DNA of 35,463 bases from an uncultured Parabacteroides sp. (GCA_944326775.1 CALVFH010000013.1:1-35463); one strand, 5' to 3'; shown: positions 22,618 to 31,104, counted from the first letter of the stretch. The notes: generated from the letters alone by a model not told the origin. Numbers and translations are program-made.

Positions 22618-24021
22618 ATGCCCTCTTCTATCTTAATCGTCGAAGATGATTTGACTTACTCCTTAATGCTGACAACCTGGTTAGGGAAAAAAGGCTTTCA
22701 GACCCACGCGGTTTCCTCTGTCGCTGACGCCAAACAACAGCTCAGCAAGTCGCCGGTTGACTTAATCCTCTCAGACCTGCGGTTGCCCGATGAAGACGGC
22801 ATGAACCTGCTGAAATGGCTTAAAGAACAAGGGATGGATATCCCCCTCATCATGATGACCGGCTACGCGGAAATCCAAACCGCCGTACAGGCCATGAAAT
22901 GGGGAGCAGCCGATTACATCGCCAAACCCATCAACCCGGAAGACCTGTTGCGAAAGATAAAAGAGTTGCTCAAGACTCCCAAGGAACAAGCCGAAGCTCC
23001 GGCAGCCAAACCGTCGGCAGCCCCTTCCAGCCAACCGATAATCACCAATCCTTACATTGAAGGGAAAAGCCAGGAAGCGCGTATCCTCTATGAACACGTG
23101 CGCCTCGTTGCCCCGACCGACATGGCCGTGCTCATCCAAGGCTCGAGCGGGACGGGCAAGGAATACATCGCCCGCCGCATCCACGAGCAGAGCACGCGGA
23201 AAAACGCCCCCTTCGTGGCTGTCGATTGCGGGGCCATCCCCAAAGACCTCGCCGCCTCCGAGTTTTTCGGGCACATCAAAGGCTCGTTTACGGGCGCCAT
23301 CAACGACAAGACCGGCGCATTCGTCGCTGCCCAGGGCGGCACCCTCTTCCTCGACGAAATCGGAAACCTGACCTACGAAGTGCAGGTGCAGCTGCTCCGC
23401 GCCCTGCAGGAACGCAAGGTTCGCCCCATCGGAAGCAACAAGGAGATTGCCATCAACGTGCGCCTGGTCTCTGCCACCAACGAGAACCTGCGCCAGGCCA
23501 TCGAAAAAGGCGATTTCCGGGAAGACCTCTACCACCGCATCAACGAGTTTACCATCCGCATCCCGGACTTGAAAGAACGCAAGGACGACCTGATGCTCTT
23601 TGCCAATCATTTCCTCGACATGGCCAACGCCGAACTGCAAAAGGAAATCATCGGTTTCGATACCGACACCATTCATATCTTCCAATCCTACTCCTGGCCC
23701 GGCAATCTGAGGCAGATGAAAAACGTCATCCGCTACGCCACACTGCTGGCCAGCGGACGCTATATCACCCGCAAGGAATTGCCGGAGGAGCTGACCGAAA
23801 CTTCGCACCCGATTCCTGCCAACATCATCCAACTGAAAGATGAGAATCACGAAAAAGAGCTTATCCTCAAGGCATTGGCAGCCTGTGGAAATAACCGCAC
23901 CAAAGCATCACAACTTCTCGGTATCGACCGGAAGACATTATATAACAAGATGAAAAGCATGGGGATCTCCGACCTGCCCAACCCCTCTACCCATTCCTCG
24001 CAGAACTGGGGTGAGAAATGA
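22618..24021 (+). CDS. Sigma54-dependent response regulator (NtrC family)
   Basis: The 467-residue activator has three domains. A receiver domain (1-120) has the acidic pair EDD (9-11), phospho-acceptor D53 in LILSDLRLP, and Lys in the IAKPINPEDL segment. A Pro/Ala-rich linker leads to an AAA+ domain (about 145-380) with Walker A GSSGTGKE (175-182, K181), the sigma54-contact loop GSFTGA (222-227), and Walker B GTLFLDEIG. A Fis-type helix-turn-helix is at the C-terminus (NNRTKASQLLGIDRKTLYNK). The GAFTGA motif has Ser in place of Ala at position 2, a tolerated variant. It should activate RNA polymerase-sigma54 after phosphorylation. No histidine kinase gene is in the window, so it is an orphan here. 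The 23-bp array starts 34 nt downstream. Confidence 0.94.
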   Translation: MPSSILIVEDDLTYSLMLTTWLGKKGFQTHAVSSVADAKQQLSKSPVDLILSDLRLPDEDGMNLLKWLKEQGMDIPLIMMTGYAEIQTAVQAMKWGAADYIAKPINPEDLLRKIKELLKTPKEQAEAPAAKPSAAPSSQPIITNPYIEGKSQEARILYEHVRLVAPTDMAVLIQGSSGTGKEYIARRIHEQSTRKNAPFVAVDCGAIPKDLAASEFFGHIKGSFTGAINDKTGAFVAAQGGTLFLDEIGNLTYEVQVQLLRALQERKVRPIGSNKEIAINVRLVSATNENLRQAIEKGDFREDLYHRINEFTIRIPDLKERKDDLMLFANHFLDMANAELQKEIIGFDTDTIHIFQSYSWPGNLRQMKNVIRYATLLASGRYITRKELPEELTETSHPIPANIIQLKDENHEKELILKALAACGNNRTKASQLLGIDRKTLYNKMKSMGISDLPNPSTHSSQNWGEK

Positions 24022-24054
24022 CCGGATACCTGCCCCGTTTTCGTGGCACACACC

Positions 24055-24305
24055 GTAACGCTCGTTACTCCGTGACAGCAACGCTCGTTACTCTGTGACC
24101 GTAACGCCCGTTACTCTGCGACCGTAACGCTCGTTACTCAACGACAGTAACGCTCGTTACTCTATGCCCCCACGCTCGTGGGGCAATGTCCCCCACACTC
24201 GTGGGGCAATGACCACCACGCTCGTGGGGCGACGACCGAGACGCTCGTGGGGCAGTCACCCCCACACTCGTGGGGCAGTGACCGAGACGCTCGTGGGGCG
24301 AGCAC
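24055..24305. repeat. 23-bp hairpin array, 11 units in two stem types
   Basis: Eleven units follow at 23-bp spacing (one step of 22). Units 1-5 read GTAAC-GCTC-GTTAC plus a 9-nt linker; units 6-11 read around CCCCAC-GCTC-GTGGGG. The loop GCTC is kept (variants GCCC, ACTC) while both arms of the stem change together, so many units keep hairpin capacity with different stem sequence. Units 9 and 11 (GAGAC left arm) no longer pair well. The array fills most of the 324-bp gene-free gap between the response regulator and the MBL/guanine deaminase gene. No promoter box was recognised in this gap. Not CRISPR: there are no unique spacers. Confidence 0.9.
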
Positions 24306-24345
24306 CCCTCAAAACGACAAATTACAATTATAAATAGCTATACCG

Positions 24346-25662
24346 ATGAGAAAGTTTTTTACAGCAATGTTCCTGGTTGCCATCAGCCTGACAGTCTGGT
24401 CGCAAGGGCCCAACGAAGGCACCTACCGGGAAAAAGAAGTGTTCAGAAACAGCGATGTCGTCTTCCGGCAAATCGACGAACACACCTGGGAGGGCAACGG
24501 CCACCTGATGGCCAACGAGAGCCTCTACCTGATTGAAGGAAACGACAGGGCTATCCTGCTCGACGCCGGAACCAAAATCCCCGGACTGAAAAAGATTGTG
24601 GAAGGCATCACCTCGAAACCGGTCACGCTGATTGCCACCCACGTGCACCCCGACCACACCGGTTCGGCCATCCACGAATTTCCCTGCCTCTACCTCAATG
24701 CGGCCGATACCGTGAACATCCCCGGAATCATGCCGGACTACACGGGTGAGCTGCGCTTCCTGAAAGACGGCGAAACGATCGACCTCGGAGGGCGGACAAT
24801 CGAAGTGGTTTTCACCCCGGGGCATACACCCGGCTCGACGACCTTCATCGACAAGGAAAAGAAATACGGCTTTAGCGGCGATGCCTTCGGCTCGGGCAAT
24901 CTGCTTATATTCACCGACGTGGCAACCGTGATGAATACCTGCCACCGGATGAGCCGCTATATGCAGGAAAACGGGATAACGGTGTTATACCCCGGCCACT
25001 ATTTCGGCATGAATCTGGAAACGCCGCAGCGCGTGAAAGACATCGCCACCCTCTGCGCGGACATCCTGTCGGGCAAGCGCAAGGGCGTGAAACCCGAACG
25101 GCCGAGCCTCAACCTCGATTTGGTCGTGAGCGACTTCGGAGTCCGGCTCAACTACAACGAAAGTATGATCAACCCTGTAAAAGAAACCCAGAATATGACA
25201 AAAGAAGAATTGATGCGTAAAGCTATCGAACTGTCTGTCCGCAATGTAGCGGAAGGCGGAGGTCCGTTCGGCGCCGTCATCGCCCGCAACGGAGAAATTA
25301 TCGCCGTAGGTACCAACCGGGTTACCGCCGAGCACGACCCCACGGCCCATGCCGAAATCAGCGCCATCCGGGCGGCCGGCCAGAAACTGGGCACCTTCGA
25401 CTTGAGCGGATGCGAGATTTTCACGTCCTGCGAGCCTTGTCCGATGTGCCTGGGCGCCATCTATTGGGCCCACCTCGACCGCATGTACTACGGGAACAAC
25501 AAGAACGATGCGGCCGCCATCGGTTTCGACGATGCGTTCATCTACGAAGAACTGGACCTGAAACCCGAGGAACGGCGGCTGAAATCAGAGGTGCTTTTGC
25601 CGGAAGAGGCCATCAAAGCCTTCCAGGATTGGGAAAGCAAGACCGATAAAATAGCCTACTAA
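24346..25662 (+). CDS. Fusion: exported metallo-beta-lactamase-fold hydrolase plus guanine deaminase
   Basis: One uninterrupted frame of 438 residues joins two complete proteins. Residues 1-20 are a signal peptide (MRKFFTAMFLVAISLTVWSQ). Residues 21-283 are an MBL-fold hydrolase with zinc motif THVHPDH (98-104), PGHTPGS, SGDAFGSG and PGHYFG. Residues 284-438 are a full-length cytidine-deaminase-fold guanine deaminase beginning at an internal Met (ATG 25195), with HAE (335-337) and PCPMC (364-368, zinc Cys 365 and 368). There is no stop codon between them. Guanine deaminase (guanine to xanthine) is normally cytosolic, so joining it to a secretory protein is odd. It could be a true fusion, a lost stop codon with internal initiation at 25195, or a sequencing error. 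The two domain calls are strong; the single-gene model is uncertain. Confidence 0.78.
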   Translation: MRKFFTAMFLVAISLTVWSQGPNEGTYREKEVFRNSDVVFRQIDEHTWEGNGHLMANESLYLIEGNDRAILLDAGTKIPGLKKIVEGITSKPVTLIATHVHPDHTGSAIHEFPCLYLNAADTVNIPGIMPDYTGELRFLKDGETIDLGGRTIEVVFTPGHTPGSTTFIDKEKKYGFSGDAFGSGNLLIFTDVATVMNTCHRMSRYMQENGITVLYPGHYFGMNLETPQRVKDIATLCADILSGKRKGVKPERPSLNLDLVVSDFGVRLNYNESMINPVKETQNMTKEELMRKAIELSVRNVAEGGGPFGAVIARNGEIIAVGTNRVTAEHDPTAHAEISAIRAAGQKLGTFDLSGCEIFTSCEPCPMCLGAIYWAHLDRMYYGNNKNDAAAIGFDDAFIYEELDLKPEERRLKSEVLLPEEAIKAFQDWESKTDKIAY

Positions 25663-25675
25663 CCAGGCTATTTTA
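25647..25675. terminator. Bidirectional terminator between convergent genes
   Basis: The stem TAAAATAGCCT / AGGCTATTTTA (11 bp, 7-nt loop) overlaps the last codons of the fusion gene and the stop codon of the AAA+ gene on the other strand. A/T runs lie on both sides. Confidence 0.82.
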
Positions 25676-27766
25676 CCGTTTGAAACCGATGGGCGTATGC
25701 TGGCGGCCAATCTTTTCCTCTTCGCAAAGCTGGAGGATAGACGCAAATGGCGGGACCTGGCCTTCAATCACTTCCATCAGGGTTAGCTTGCGGACGATGT
25801 TGTCGATCTCGCCGCCGCTGAAATCGAATTTCGCAGCCAGCGTCCCCGCCTCGGCCTCGGAAAGACCGGAGAGCTTGTCGAGCCATATCCGGCACTTGGT
25901 CTCGGCAGACGGCTTGGCGAAACAGATTTTGAAGAGGAAACGGCGCTCGAAGGCTTTGTCGAGGTTGTCGGCGAGGTTGGTTGTCGCGATGAGGATGCCG
26001 TCCAGCGTCTCCATCTCTTCCAGGATGATGTTCTGGATGGTATTTTCTGTCTGGTCGGTGCTCCGTCCGTTTGCGATGTTGCGGCGCTTCGAGAAGATGG
26101 CATCGGCCTCGTTGAAAAGCAGGATAGGCTTGAGCGGGGAACGGCGGCACAACCGTTTGTAGCGTTCGAAGATGCCTTTGACGATTTTCTCGCTCTCGCC
26201 ATACCACATGCTTTTGGCACTGCTGATATCGACGTGGATAACGTCGCGCCCGCTTTTCCGCGCCCACTGCAGGACAGACTCGGTTTTGCCGGTGCCCGGA
26301 GCGCCGTAAAGCAGGATGGCGATTCCTTTCGACAACCCTTTCGCCTCGAGGCGGGACACCAGAGACTGGTAGTTTGCTTCCTGGAGAGCATTCTCGACCA
26401 GCGACAACTGCACCTGCTCCGCTTCCGAAAAGAACAGGTTCTTCTCCTTGATGCCTGAGGCGGGGATAAGCTCTTTCGGGTCGATCTTTTCCACAAACAA
26501 CTCGGCATCTTCTTCAAAATACAGTTCCTTGCCCTTATTGGTCAGCTGGAGTGCCGTGTATTCCCCCCAAAGGGAGCTTTTGTTGAAGACTTCCACCAAG
26601 TCGAGCTGCTGCAACTTGTGGGTTCGCTCCTTAAACGATTTGAGGTTGGTCTGCCGCTCCTTGATGGGATACAAGGTACATAATTCACCGGAAAGGCTGA
26701 CCCCGCTCCCATTCAAGCAGGCGTTGCAAGCGATATAAAACAACGCTCTGAAGTCTTCTTCCGGAATGAGCTCCCGGACTTTCGAGAGACATGTCAGCTC
26801 CCGGTTCGATTCCTCCATCAGACGGATTTTCTCAGCCAGGCGTTTCATGACAGCCGAATTCTTCACATCATAATCTGAACTGTGAATGTAGTCTGTCACC
26901 TCGCGGGCAAAAGAATAGCGGTCAAGTCCGGAATACTGTTTGCCGAAAGCCTCGAAGTCCGCGCCTAAGAAAAGCTTCCGGCCCGATACCGTCAGCACAA
27001 TATACTCCTTGTCGCCGGTCAGCTCTACCAGATTGGTCTGAATCAAGGGATGCGTCCCGTCCAGCAAAGCCTTCCGTTCCCGGAAACGGACGCCGTAGGC
27101 TTCGTACATATCCCGCAAAGTCGAATTCAGATCGGAACGGCCTTCCCCGTCGCGCTCGAAGAAGTCATAGCAGACTTCATAGAACAGCGCACGGGCTGAG
27201 AGCTGAGGGACAAGGGCTGTCACCTCCTTTACCATACGGATTTCCGCCTGCTCGTGTTCCAGCGACTCGACGTATTGCAGAAGTGATTCCGCCGTCATAT
27301 CCGAGTCCTGGATCTGGCTATCCACCGACTTGCAGAAGTCGTATTGGTCAAACTCCTTCTCCAAAAGCTGAGCCTTGCGAGATTCGAGCTTCCGGTTTTC
27401 CAAGATACACTCGATCACATAATTGGATACCATGAAATTCTGGTGTGCGAGCTGGCATTCCCTCGACCTGCTCTGCACGACCATTCCCCTTTTCAACAGA
27501 GATTTAAGAGAATAGACATACTCCATGATCTCCAGTTGAGAACAACCGAAATAAGAAGCTATATCATCGAGATCGCTCCAACGGCCGGAACAACTGCGGT
27601 CAAACAGAGCCGTGAAGATGAGCGCCTCGGCCCGGTTTTCCAAATCCAACGAATGCTGAAGCTCCTCCAGGCAGGACGTAATCATCTTACTACCCAAACC
27701 TTTCAACTTGGAGTCGCGCAACTTTGTTGCAACTGCCTTGATTAACTGAATTGATGTCTTTTCCAT
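25673..27766 (-). CDS. Large AAA+ ATPase with long helical N-terminal region
   Basis: The 697-residue cytoplasmic protein has an AAA+ module at its C-terminal end, about residues 450-690: Walker A GAPGTGKT (488-495), Walker B ILLFNEADA (N552, E553), sensor 1 ILIATTN, and an arginine-finger segment AFERRFLFK. Asn replaces the usual Asp of Walker B (NE for DE). The Glu for hydrolysis is kept. Residues 1-450 are mainly helical, with winged-helix-like pieces (SDLDDIASYFGCSQLEIMEY) that could bind DNA or protein. The fold order resembles AAA 'central region' ATPases of Bacteroidetes with no assigned role. It is monocistronic, converging on the MBL/guanine deaminase gene. A role in protein or DNA remodelling is likely but unspecified. 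Confidence 0.82.
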   Translation of the reverse strand: MEKTSIQLIKAVATKLRDSKLKGLGSKMITSCLEELQHSLDLENRAEALIFTALFDRSCSGRWSDLDDIASYFGCSQLEIMEYVYSLKSLLKRGMVVQSRSRECQLAHQNFMVSNYVIECILENRKLESRKAQLLEKEFDQYDFCKSVDSQIQDSDMTAESLLQYVESLEHEQAEIRMVKEVTALVPQLSARALFYEVCYDFFERDGEGRSDLNSTLRDMYEAYGVRFRERKALLDGTHPLIQTNLVELTGDKEYIVLTVSGRKLFLGADFEAFGKQYSGLDRYSFAREVTDYIHSSDYDVKNSAVMKRLAEKIRLMEESNRELTCLSKVRELIPEEDFRALFYIACNACLNGSGVSLSGELCTLYPIKERQTNLKSFKERTHKLQQLDLVEVFNKSSLWGEYTALQLTNKGKELYFEEDAELFVEKIDPKELIPASGIKEKNLFFSEAEQVQLSLVENALQEANYQSLVSRLEAKGLSKGIAILLYGAPGTGKTESVLQWARKSGRDVIHVDISSAKSMWYGESEKIVKGIFERYKRLCRRSPLKPILLFNEADAIFSKRRNIANGRSTDQTENTIQNIILEEMETLDGILIATTNLADNLDKAFERRFLFKICFAKPSAETKCRIWLDKLSGLSEAEAGTLAAKFDFSGGEIDNIVRKLTLMEVIEGQVPPFASILQLCEEEKIGRQHTPIGFKR

Positions 27767-27903
27767 ATCGCTTATGATTTATGCCACAAAGTAACATAGG
27801 CAAGATGCCAGAACACGGCAGAGCTATTCCTTTTTTCTACAAATCAGAAAAAAGACGGAAAAAATACCCGGGATTTTGCAAAAGGGAACCGCCGGACACA
27901 AAA

Positions 27904-27935
27904 AAACTCCTGCAATCCGAAGACTACAGGAGTTT
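27904..27935 (-). terminator. Rho-independent terminator of the NifU-like / GGGtGRT operon
   Basis: On the minus strand AAACTCCTG pairs with CAGGAGTTT (14-nt loop) and is followed by a run of T. It lies 22 nt after the stop codon of the GGGtGRT gene. Confidence 0.88.
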
Positions 27936-27957
27936 CCATATGACTTAATTACAACTA

Positions 27958-28959
27958 TTACTTCTTCATTGCTTCTTCGATAGCCACAGCTACTGCAACG
28001 GTAGCACCAACCATCGGGTTGTTACCCATTCCCAGGAAGCCCATCATTTCTACGTGAGCAGGAACAGAAGAAGAACCGGCAAACTGAGCATCAGAGTGCA
28101 TACGACCCATTGTATCCGTCATACCGTATGAAGCAGGACCGGCAGCCATATTATCCGGATGCAAAGTACGTCCCGTACCACCACCGGAAGCTACAGAGAA
28201 GTAAGGCTTGCCAGCCAATACACGTTCTTTCTTATAAGTACCTGCTACCGGATGCTGGAAACGAGTCGGGTTCGTAGAGTTACCCGTAATAGATACATCT
28301 ACATCTTCTTTCCACATGATAGCCACACCTTCGCGAACGTCATCGGCACCGTAGCATTTTACTTTTGCACGCAGACCGTCTGAATAAGGAATTTCTTCCA
28401 CTACATTCACTTCGCCTGTCATGTAATCGAATTGAGTCTGAACATAAGTAAAGCCATTGATACGAGAAATAATCTTGGCGGCATCCTTACCCAGACCATT
28501 CAAGATAACACGAAGCGGAGTCTTACGTACTTTGTTTGCCATTTCAGCAATCTTGATAGCACCTTCAGCAGCAGCAAACGACTCGTGACCTGCCAGGAAT
28601 GCAAAACATTTTGTTTCTTCACGGAGCAAACGGGCAGCCAGGTTACCATGACCAAGACCAACCTTACGGTCGTCGGCAACAGAACCTTTGATACAGAAAG
28701 CTTGCAGACCGATACCGATAGCTTCAGCAGCATCAGCAGCGTTTGTGCATCCTTTCTTGATGGCGATAGCAGCACCCACTACATAAGCCCAACATGCGTT
28801 TTCGAAGCAGATAGGCTGAGTTTCTTTACACATTGTATAAGGGTCAAGGCCTTTCGCAGCGCAGATTTCTTTTGCGTCTTCGATGCCGTTGATACCATAT
28901 TCTTTCAAAACCGCATTAATATGATCGATTCTGCGGTCGTAACTTTCAAATAAAGCCAT
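27958..28959 (-). CDS. GGGtGRT family protein (unknown function)
   Basis: The 333-residue soluble protein carries the family's name motif SGGGTGRT followed by LHPDNMAAGPASYGM. Other conserved-looking blocks are GLDPYTMCKETQPICFENACW (Cys-rich), GLGHGNLAARLL, CFAFLAGHESFAAAEGAI and VSITGNSTNPTRFQHPVAG. The fold and reaction are not known to me; glycine-rich and Cys-containing blocks suggest a cofactor- or cluster-handling protein. It ends the operon that begins with a NifU-like scaffold, separated from it by a small membrane protein gene (6-nt gap). The pairing with an Fe-S scaffold is a recurrent association in anaerobes, which supports an Fe-S or sulfur-linked role. Full length; start codon ATG at 28959. 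Confidence 0.83.
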   Translation of the reverse strand: MALFESYDRRIDHINAVLKEYGINGIEDAKEICAAKGLDPYTMCKETQPICFENACWAYVVGAAIAIKKGCTNAADAAEAIGIGLQAFCIKGSVADDRKVGLGHGNLAARLLREETKCFAFLAGHESFAAAEGAIKIAEMANKVRKTPLRVILNGLGKDAAKIISRINGFTYVQTQFDYMTGEVNVVEEIPYSDGLRAKVKCYGADDVREGVAIMWKEDVDVSITGNSTNPTRFQHPVAGTYKKERVLAGKPYFSVASGGGTGRTLHPDNMAAGPASYGMTDTMGRMHSDAQFAGSSSVPAHVEMMGFLGMGNNPMVGATVAVAVAIEEAMKK

Positions 28960-28965
28960 AGTTTT

Positions 28966-29157
28966 TTACTTTTTAAAATTCTTGTTTACGAGGAATAATG
29001 AAATGAGAAAATTGAAAACAAGCACGCCGCCACAACAAGCAATATAGAACGCCAGCCAAGGCTTCTCTTCTTGCATCGTGAAGTAAGTAATCACCGTACC
29101 TACCGCCACAATAATAATCAACCCGATGAGGATGCGTGTCAGTGTTTTCTTATTCAT
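28966..29157 (-). CDS. Small two-helix membrane protein
   Basis: The 63-residue product is almost entirely two hydrophobic helices (ILIGLIIIVAVGTVITYF and FYIACCGGVLVFNFLISLFL) with a short polar loop (TMQEEKPW) and basic ends. It contains a CCGG pair inside the second helix. Its start overlaps the 3' end of the NifU-like gene by 8 bp and its stop is 6 nt before the GGGtGRT ATG, so it is a real member of the operon. It may anchor the other two proteins at the membrane. No family is recognised. Confidence 0.78.
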   Translation of the reverse strand: MNKKTLTRILIGLIIIVAVGTVITYFTMQEEKPWLAFYIACCGGVLVFNFLISLFLVNKNFKK

Positions 29158-29842
29158 TACGAGGATCGATATATTTTACTGCGTCTTTGAAGCGGCCATA
29201 AGAGCCTTTTGCTTTTTCCAAAGCTTCGTTGGCATCCATACCCTTCTTAACCATATCCATAAATTTGCCCAGATGAACGAATTCGTAACCGATAACTTCA
29301 TCGTTAGCATCCAAAGCCATGCGAGTACAATAGCCTTCAGCCATTTCCAGATAGCGAGTACCTTTAGCCAAGGTACCGAACATTGTACCTACCTGGCTGC
29401 GCAAACCTTTACCCAAGTCTTCCAAAGAAGCGCCGATTACCAAACCGCCTTCCGAGAAAGCAGACTGAGAACGACCGTAAACGATCTGGAGGAACAATTC
29501 GCGCATAGCCGTATTGATTGCATCACATACCAAGTCGGTATTCAATGCTTCCAGCAAAGTTTTGCCCGGCAAGATTTCTGAAGCCATTGCGGCAGAGTGT
29601 GTCATACCTGAGCAACCGATTGTTTCAACCAATGCTTCCTGAATGATACCCTCTTTAATGTTCAGCGTCAGTTTGCAAGCACCCTGCTTCGGAGCACACC
29701 AACCGATACCGTGAGTCAAACCTGAGATGTCAGTAATCTGAGTTGCTCTAACCCATTTTCCTTCTTCTGGAATCGGAGCGCAAGGGTGGTTAGCGCCCTT
29801 TTTAACAACACACATGTGCTGTACTTCTTGTGAATAAATCAT
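29150..29842 (-). CDS. NifU/IscU-like iron-sulfur scaffold protein
   Basis: The 230-residue protein resembles the IscU/NifU N-terminal scaffold. The core has IIQEALVETIGCSGMTHSAAMASEILPGKTLLEAL, where C77 matches the first cluster Cys of IscU and C106 (TDLVCDAI) the second. Extra cysteines occur near the N-terminus (C11, C21, C49, C56), in KQGACKL-type contexts. The C-terminal third (EMAEGYCTRMALDANDEVIGYEF) is not part of IscU. It is the first gene of a three-gene operon with a promoter upstream. Fe-S assembly or delivery is the likely role, perhaps to the GGGtGRT protein. No IscS-like desulfurase is in the window; the L-cysteine desulfidase at 20086 is a different chemistry. Confidence 0.8.
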   Translation of the reverse strand: MIYSQEVQHMCVVKKGANHPCAPIPEEGKWVRATQITDISGLTHGIGWCAPKQGACKLTLNIKEGIIQEALVETIGCSGMTHSAAMASEILPGKTLLEALNTDLVCDAINTAMRELFLQIVYGRSQSAFSEGGLVIGASLEDLGKGLRSQVGTMFGTLAKGTRYLEMAEGYCTRMALDANDEVIGYEFVHLGKFMDMVKKGMDANEALEKAKGSYGRFKDAVKYIDPRNE

Positions 29843-29920
29843 AATCGCTAATTTATTATATTAATGATAATAAAATAAAAACTTCTGCTATTTATGTAAG
29901 CTGTTTCTTTTAAGACCCTA

Positions 29921-29951
29921 CAAAGGTAAAATTATAAATTTATCCCTGCAA
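29921..29951 (-). promoter_or_regulatory. Promoter for the NifU-like / GGGtGRT operon
   Basis: Minus-strand TTG (29949-29951), 20-nt spacer and TACCTTTG (29921-29928) match the consensus. The -33 box lies inside the stem of the terminator for the preceding tlpA-like gene, so the two signals overlap. Confidence 0.7.
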
Positions 29952-29970
29952 GAGGTAATGCAGGGATAAA
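29939..29970 (-). terminator. Terminator of the TlpA-like gene
   Basis: A 12-bp perfect stem TTTATCCCTGCA / TGCAGGGATAAA with an 8-nt loop lies just past the stop codon at 29977. On the minus strand it is followed by an AT-rich tract (TTTATAATTTT). Confidence 0.82.
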
Positions 29971-29976
29971 TGGAAT

Positions 29977-31104
29977 TTATTTCAGCATTTCGCCTAATTT
30001 GGCGGCTACTTCCTTTCCGTGCAAGCCTTTTGCGATGATTGTCCCGTCTTTATCGACCAATACGGTATGCGGGATGCTGTTTACTCCGTAGAGTTTGGCT
30101 CCGCCATTGTTCCAGCCGGTCAGGTCGGAGAGTTGAGGCCAGGTGATATTCAAATCCTTGATTCCTTTCTCCCAAGCTTCCTTCTTGCTGTCCAGCGAAA
30201 TGCCTACAATCTCGAAACCTTTGTTCTTGTATTGTTTGTACGTATCCACCAAGTTCGGCATATCGCGTCGGCAAGGAGGGCACCAGCTCGCCCAGAAATC
30301 AATCAGGACAATATTTTTCCCGTTGCCCACAAATTCCGACAGTTTATGCATCTTTCCATTTGCATCAGCCATCTCGAAATCGGTGAATTTCTGTCCGACG
30401 GCCACTTTCTTCAAAACTTCCAGGTGCTGGATCATCTCGGGAACTCCCGGAACCTGTTTGAACGCGTCGCCGGCCTTTGCCACAATCGCATTCTGCTGGT
30501 CTTCACCCAAATCGTAGCGGAAATCATAGAACAATTTGGCTGCCGTCAGGTTATCGACGTTGGCTTCAATGTAGGCGGCCGCCTTATCCACAATCTGATG
30601 GTCTATCTCATCGTATTTGGTTTCCGCCGCACGGCGCACGGCCTCATCCTCGGCTTTCAAATCCTCCTCCAGGTTCGACTGCTCTGCCCGCATCGCGCGG
30701 ATTTCCTCGCGGAACTTCTGCAGCTTGTCGTTCTCGGGCGTACCCGTCACATCGGTTATTTCATCGCCCAACGCCACATTCAGATTCCCGTTTTCCAGGA
30801 CAAACACGGCGGTGTAAGGGCTGGTATCTCCCGACAAGGCCCGTTCAGGCTCCACCACATCCGCCGCGAAACAAATCGTGCGCAAGGCCGGCACCTCCTG
30901 AGTCCCTTTCAGGGTAAAAACACCGTTTTCCACCAAGGCGCTGTCCAGCGGGGCGGCATCCGTTTTCCCATACGTATATAAATAAACGTATTGCCCGTTC
31001 AATTCGGCGTTTCCGTTCACTTTTCCGGTAATCGTATAGCCGGGTTTTTCGCTACAGGCAGCCAGCAGGACCGCCGCTGCCGCAAAGGTCAGAATCTTTT
31101 TCAT
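29977..31104 (-). CDS. TlpA/ResA-like thioredoxin lipoprotein with DUF4369 domain
   Basis: The 375-residue product has a lipobox (LAAC, Cys about 17) and is anchored by lipid, facing the periplasm. Residues about 20-120 form a DUF4369-like beta domain (YTITGKVNGNAELNGQYVYL). A charged helical linker follows, then a thioredoxin-fold domain from about residue 238 with redox motif WCPPC (C275, C278) and the cis-Pro segment NSIPHTVLVDKDG. Such Bacteroidales proteins reduce or rearrange disulfides in exported proteins. It is monocistronic, with its own promoter box and terminator. The Cys-Pro-Pro-Cys motif suggests a reducing role as in TlpA/ResA. Target unknown. Confidence 0.9.
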   Translation of the reverse strand: MKKILTFAAAAVLLAACSEKPGYTITGKVNGNAELNGQYVYLYTYGKTDAAPLDSALVENGVFTLKGTQEVPALRTICFAADVVEPERALSGDTSPYTAVFVLENGNLNVALGDEITDVTGTPENDKLQKFREEIRAMRAEQSNLEEDLKAEDEAVRRAAETKYDEIDHQIVDKAAAYIEANVDNLTAAKLFYDFRYDLGEDQQNAIVAKAGDAFKQVPGVPEMIQHLEVLKKVAVGQKFTDFEMADANGKMHKLSEFVGNGKNIVLIDFWASWCPPCRRDMPNLVDTYKQYKNKGFEIVGISLDSKKEAWEKGIKDLNITWPQLSDLTGWNNGGAKLYGVNSIPHTVLVDKDGTIIAKGLHGKEVAAKLGEMLK

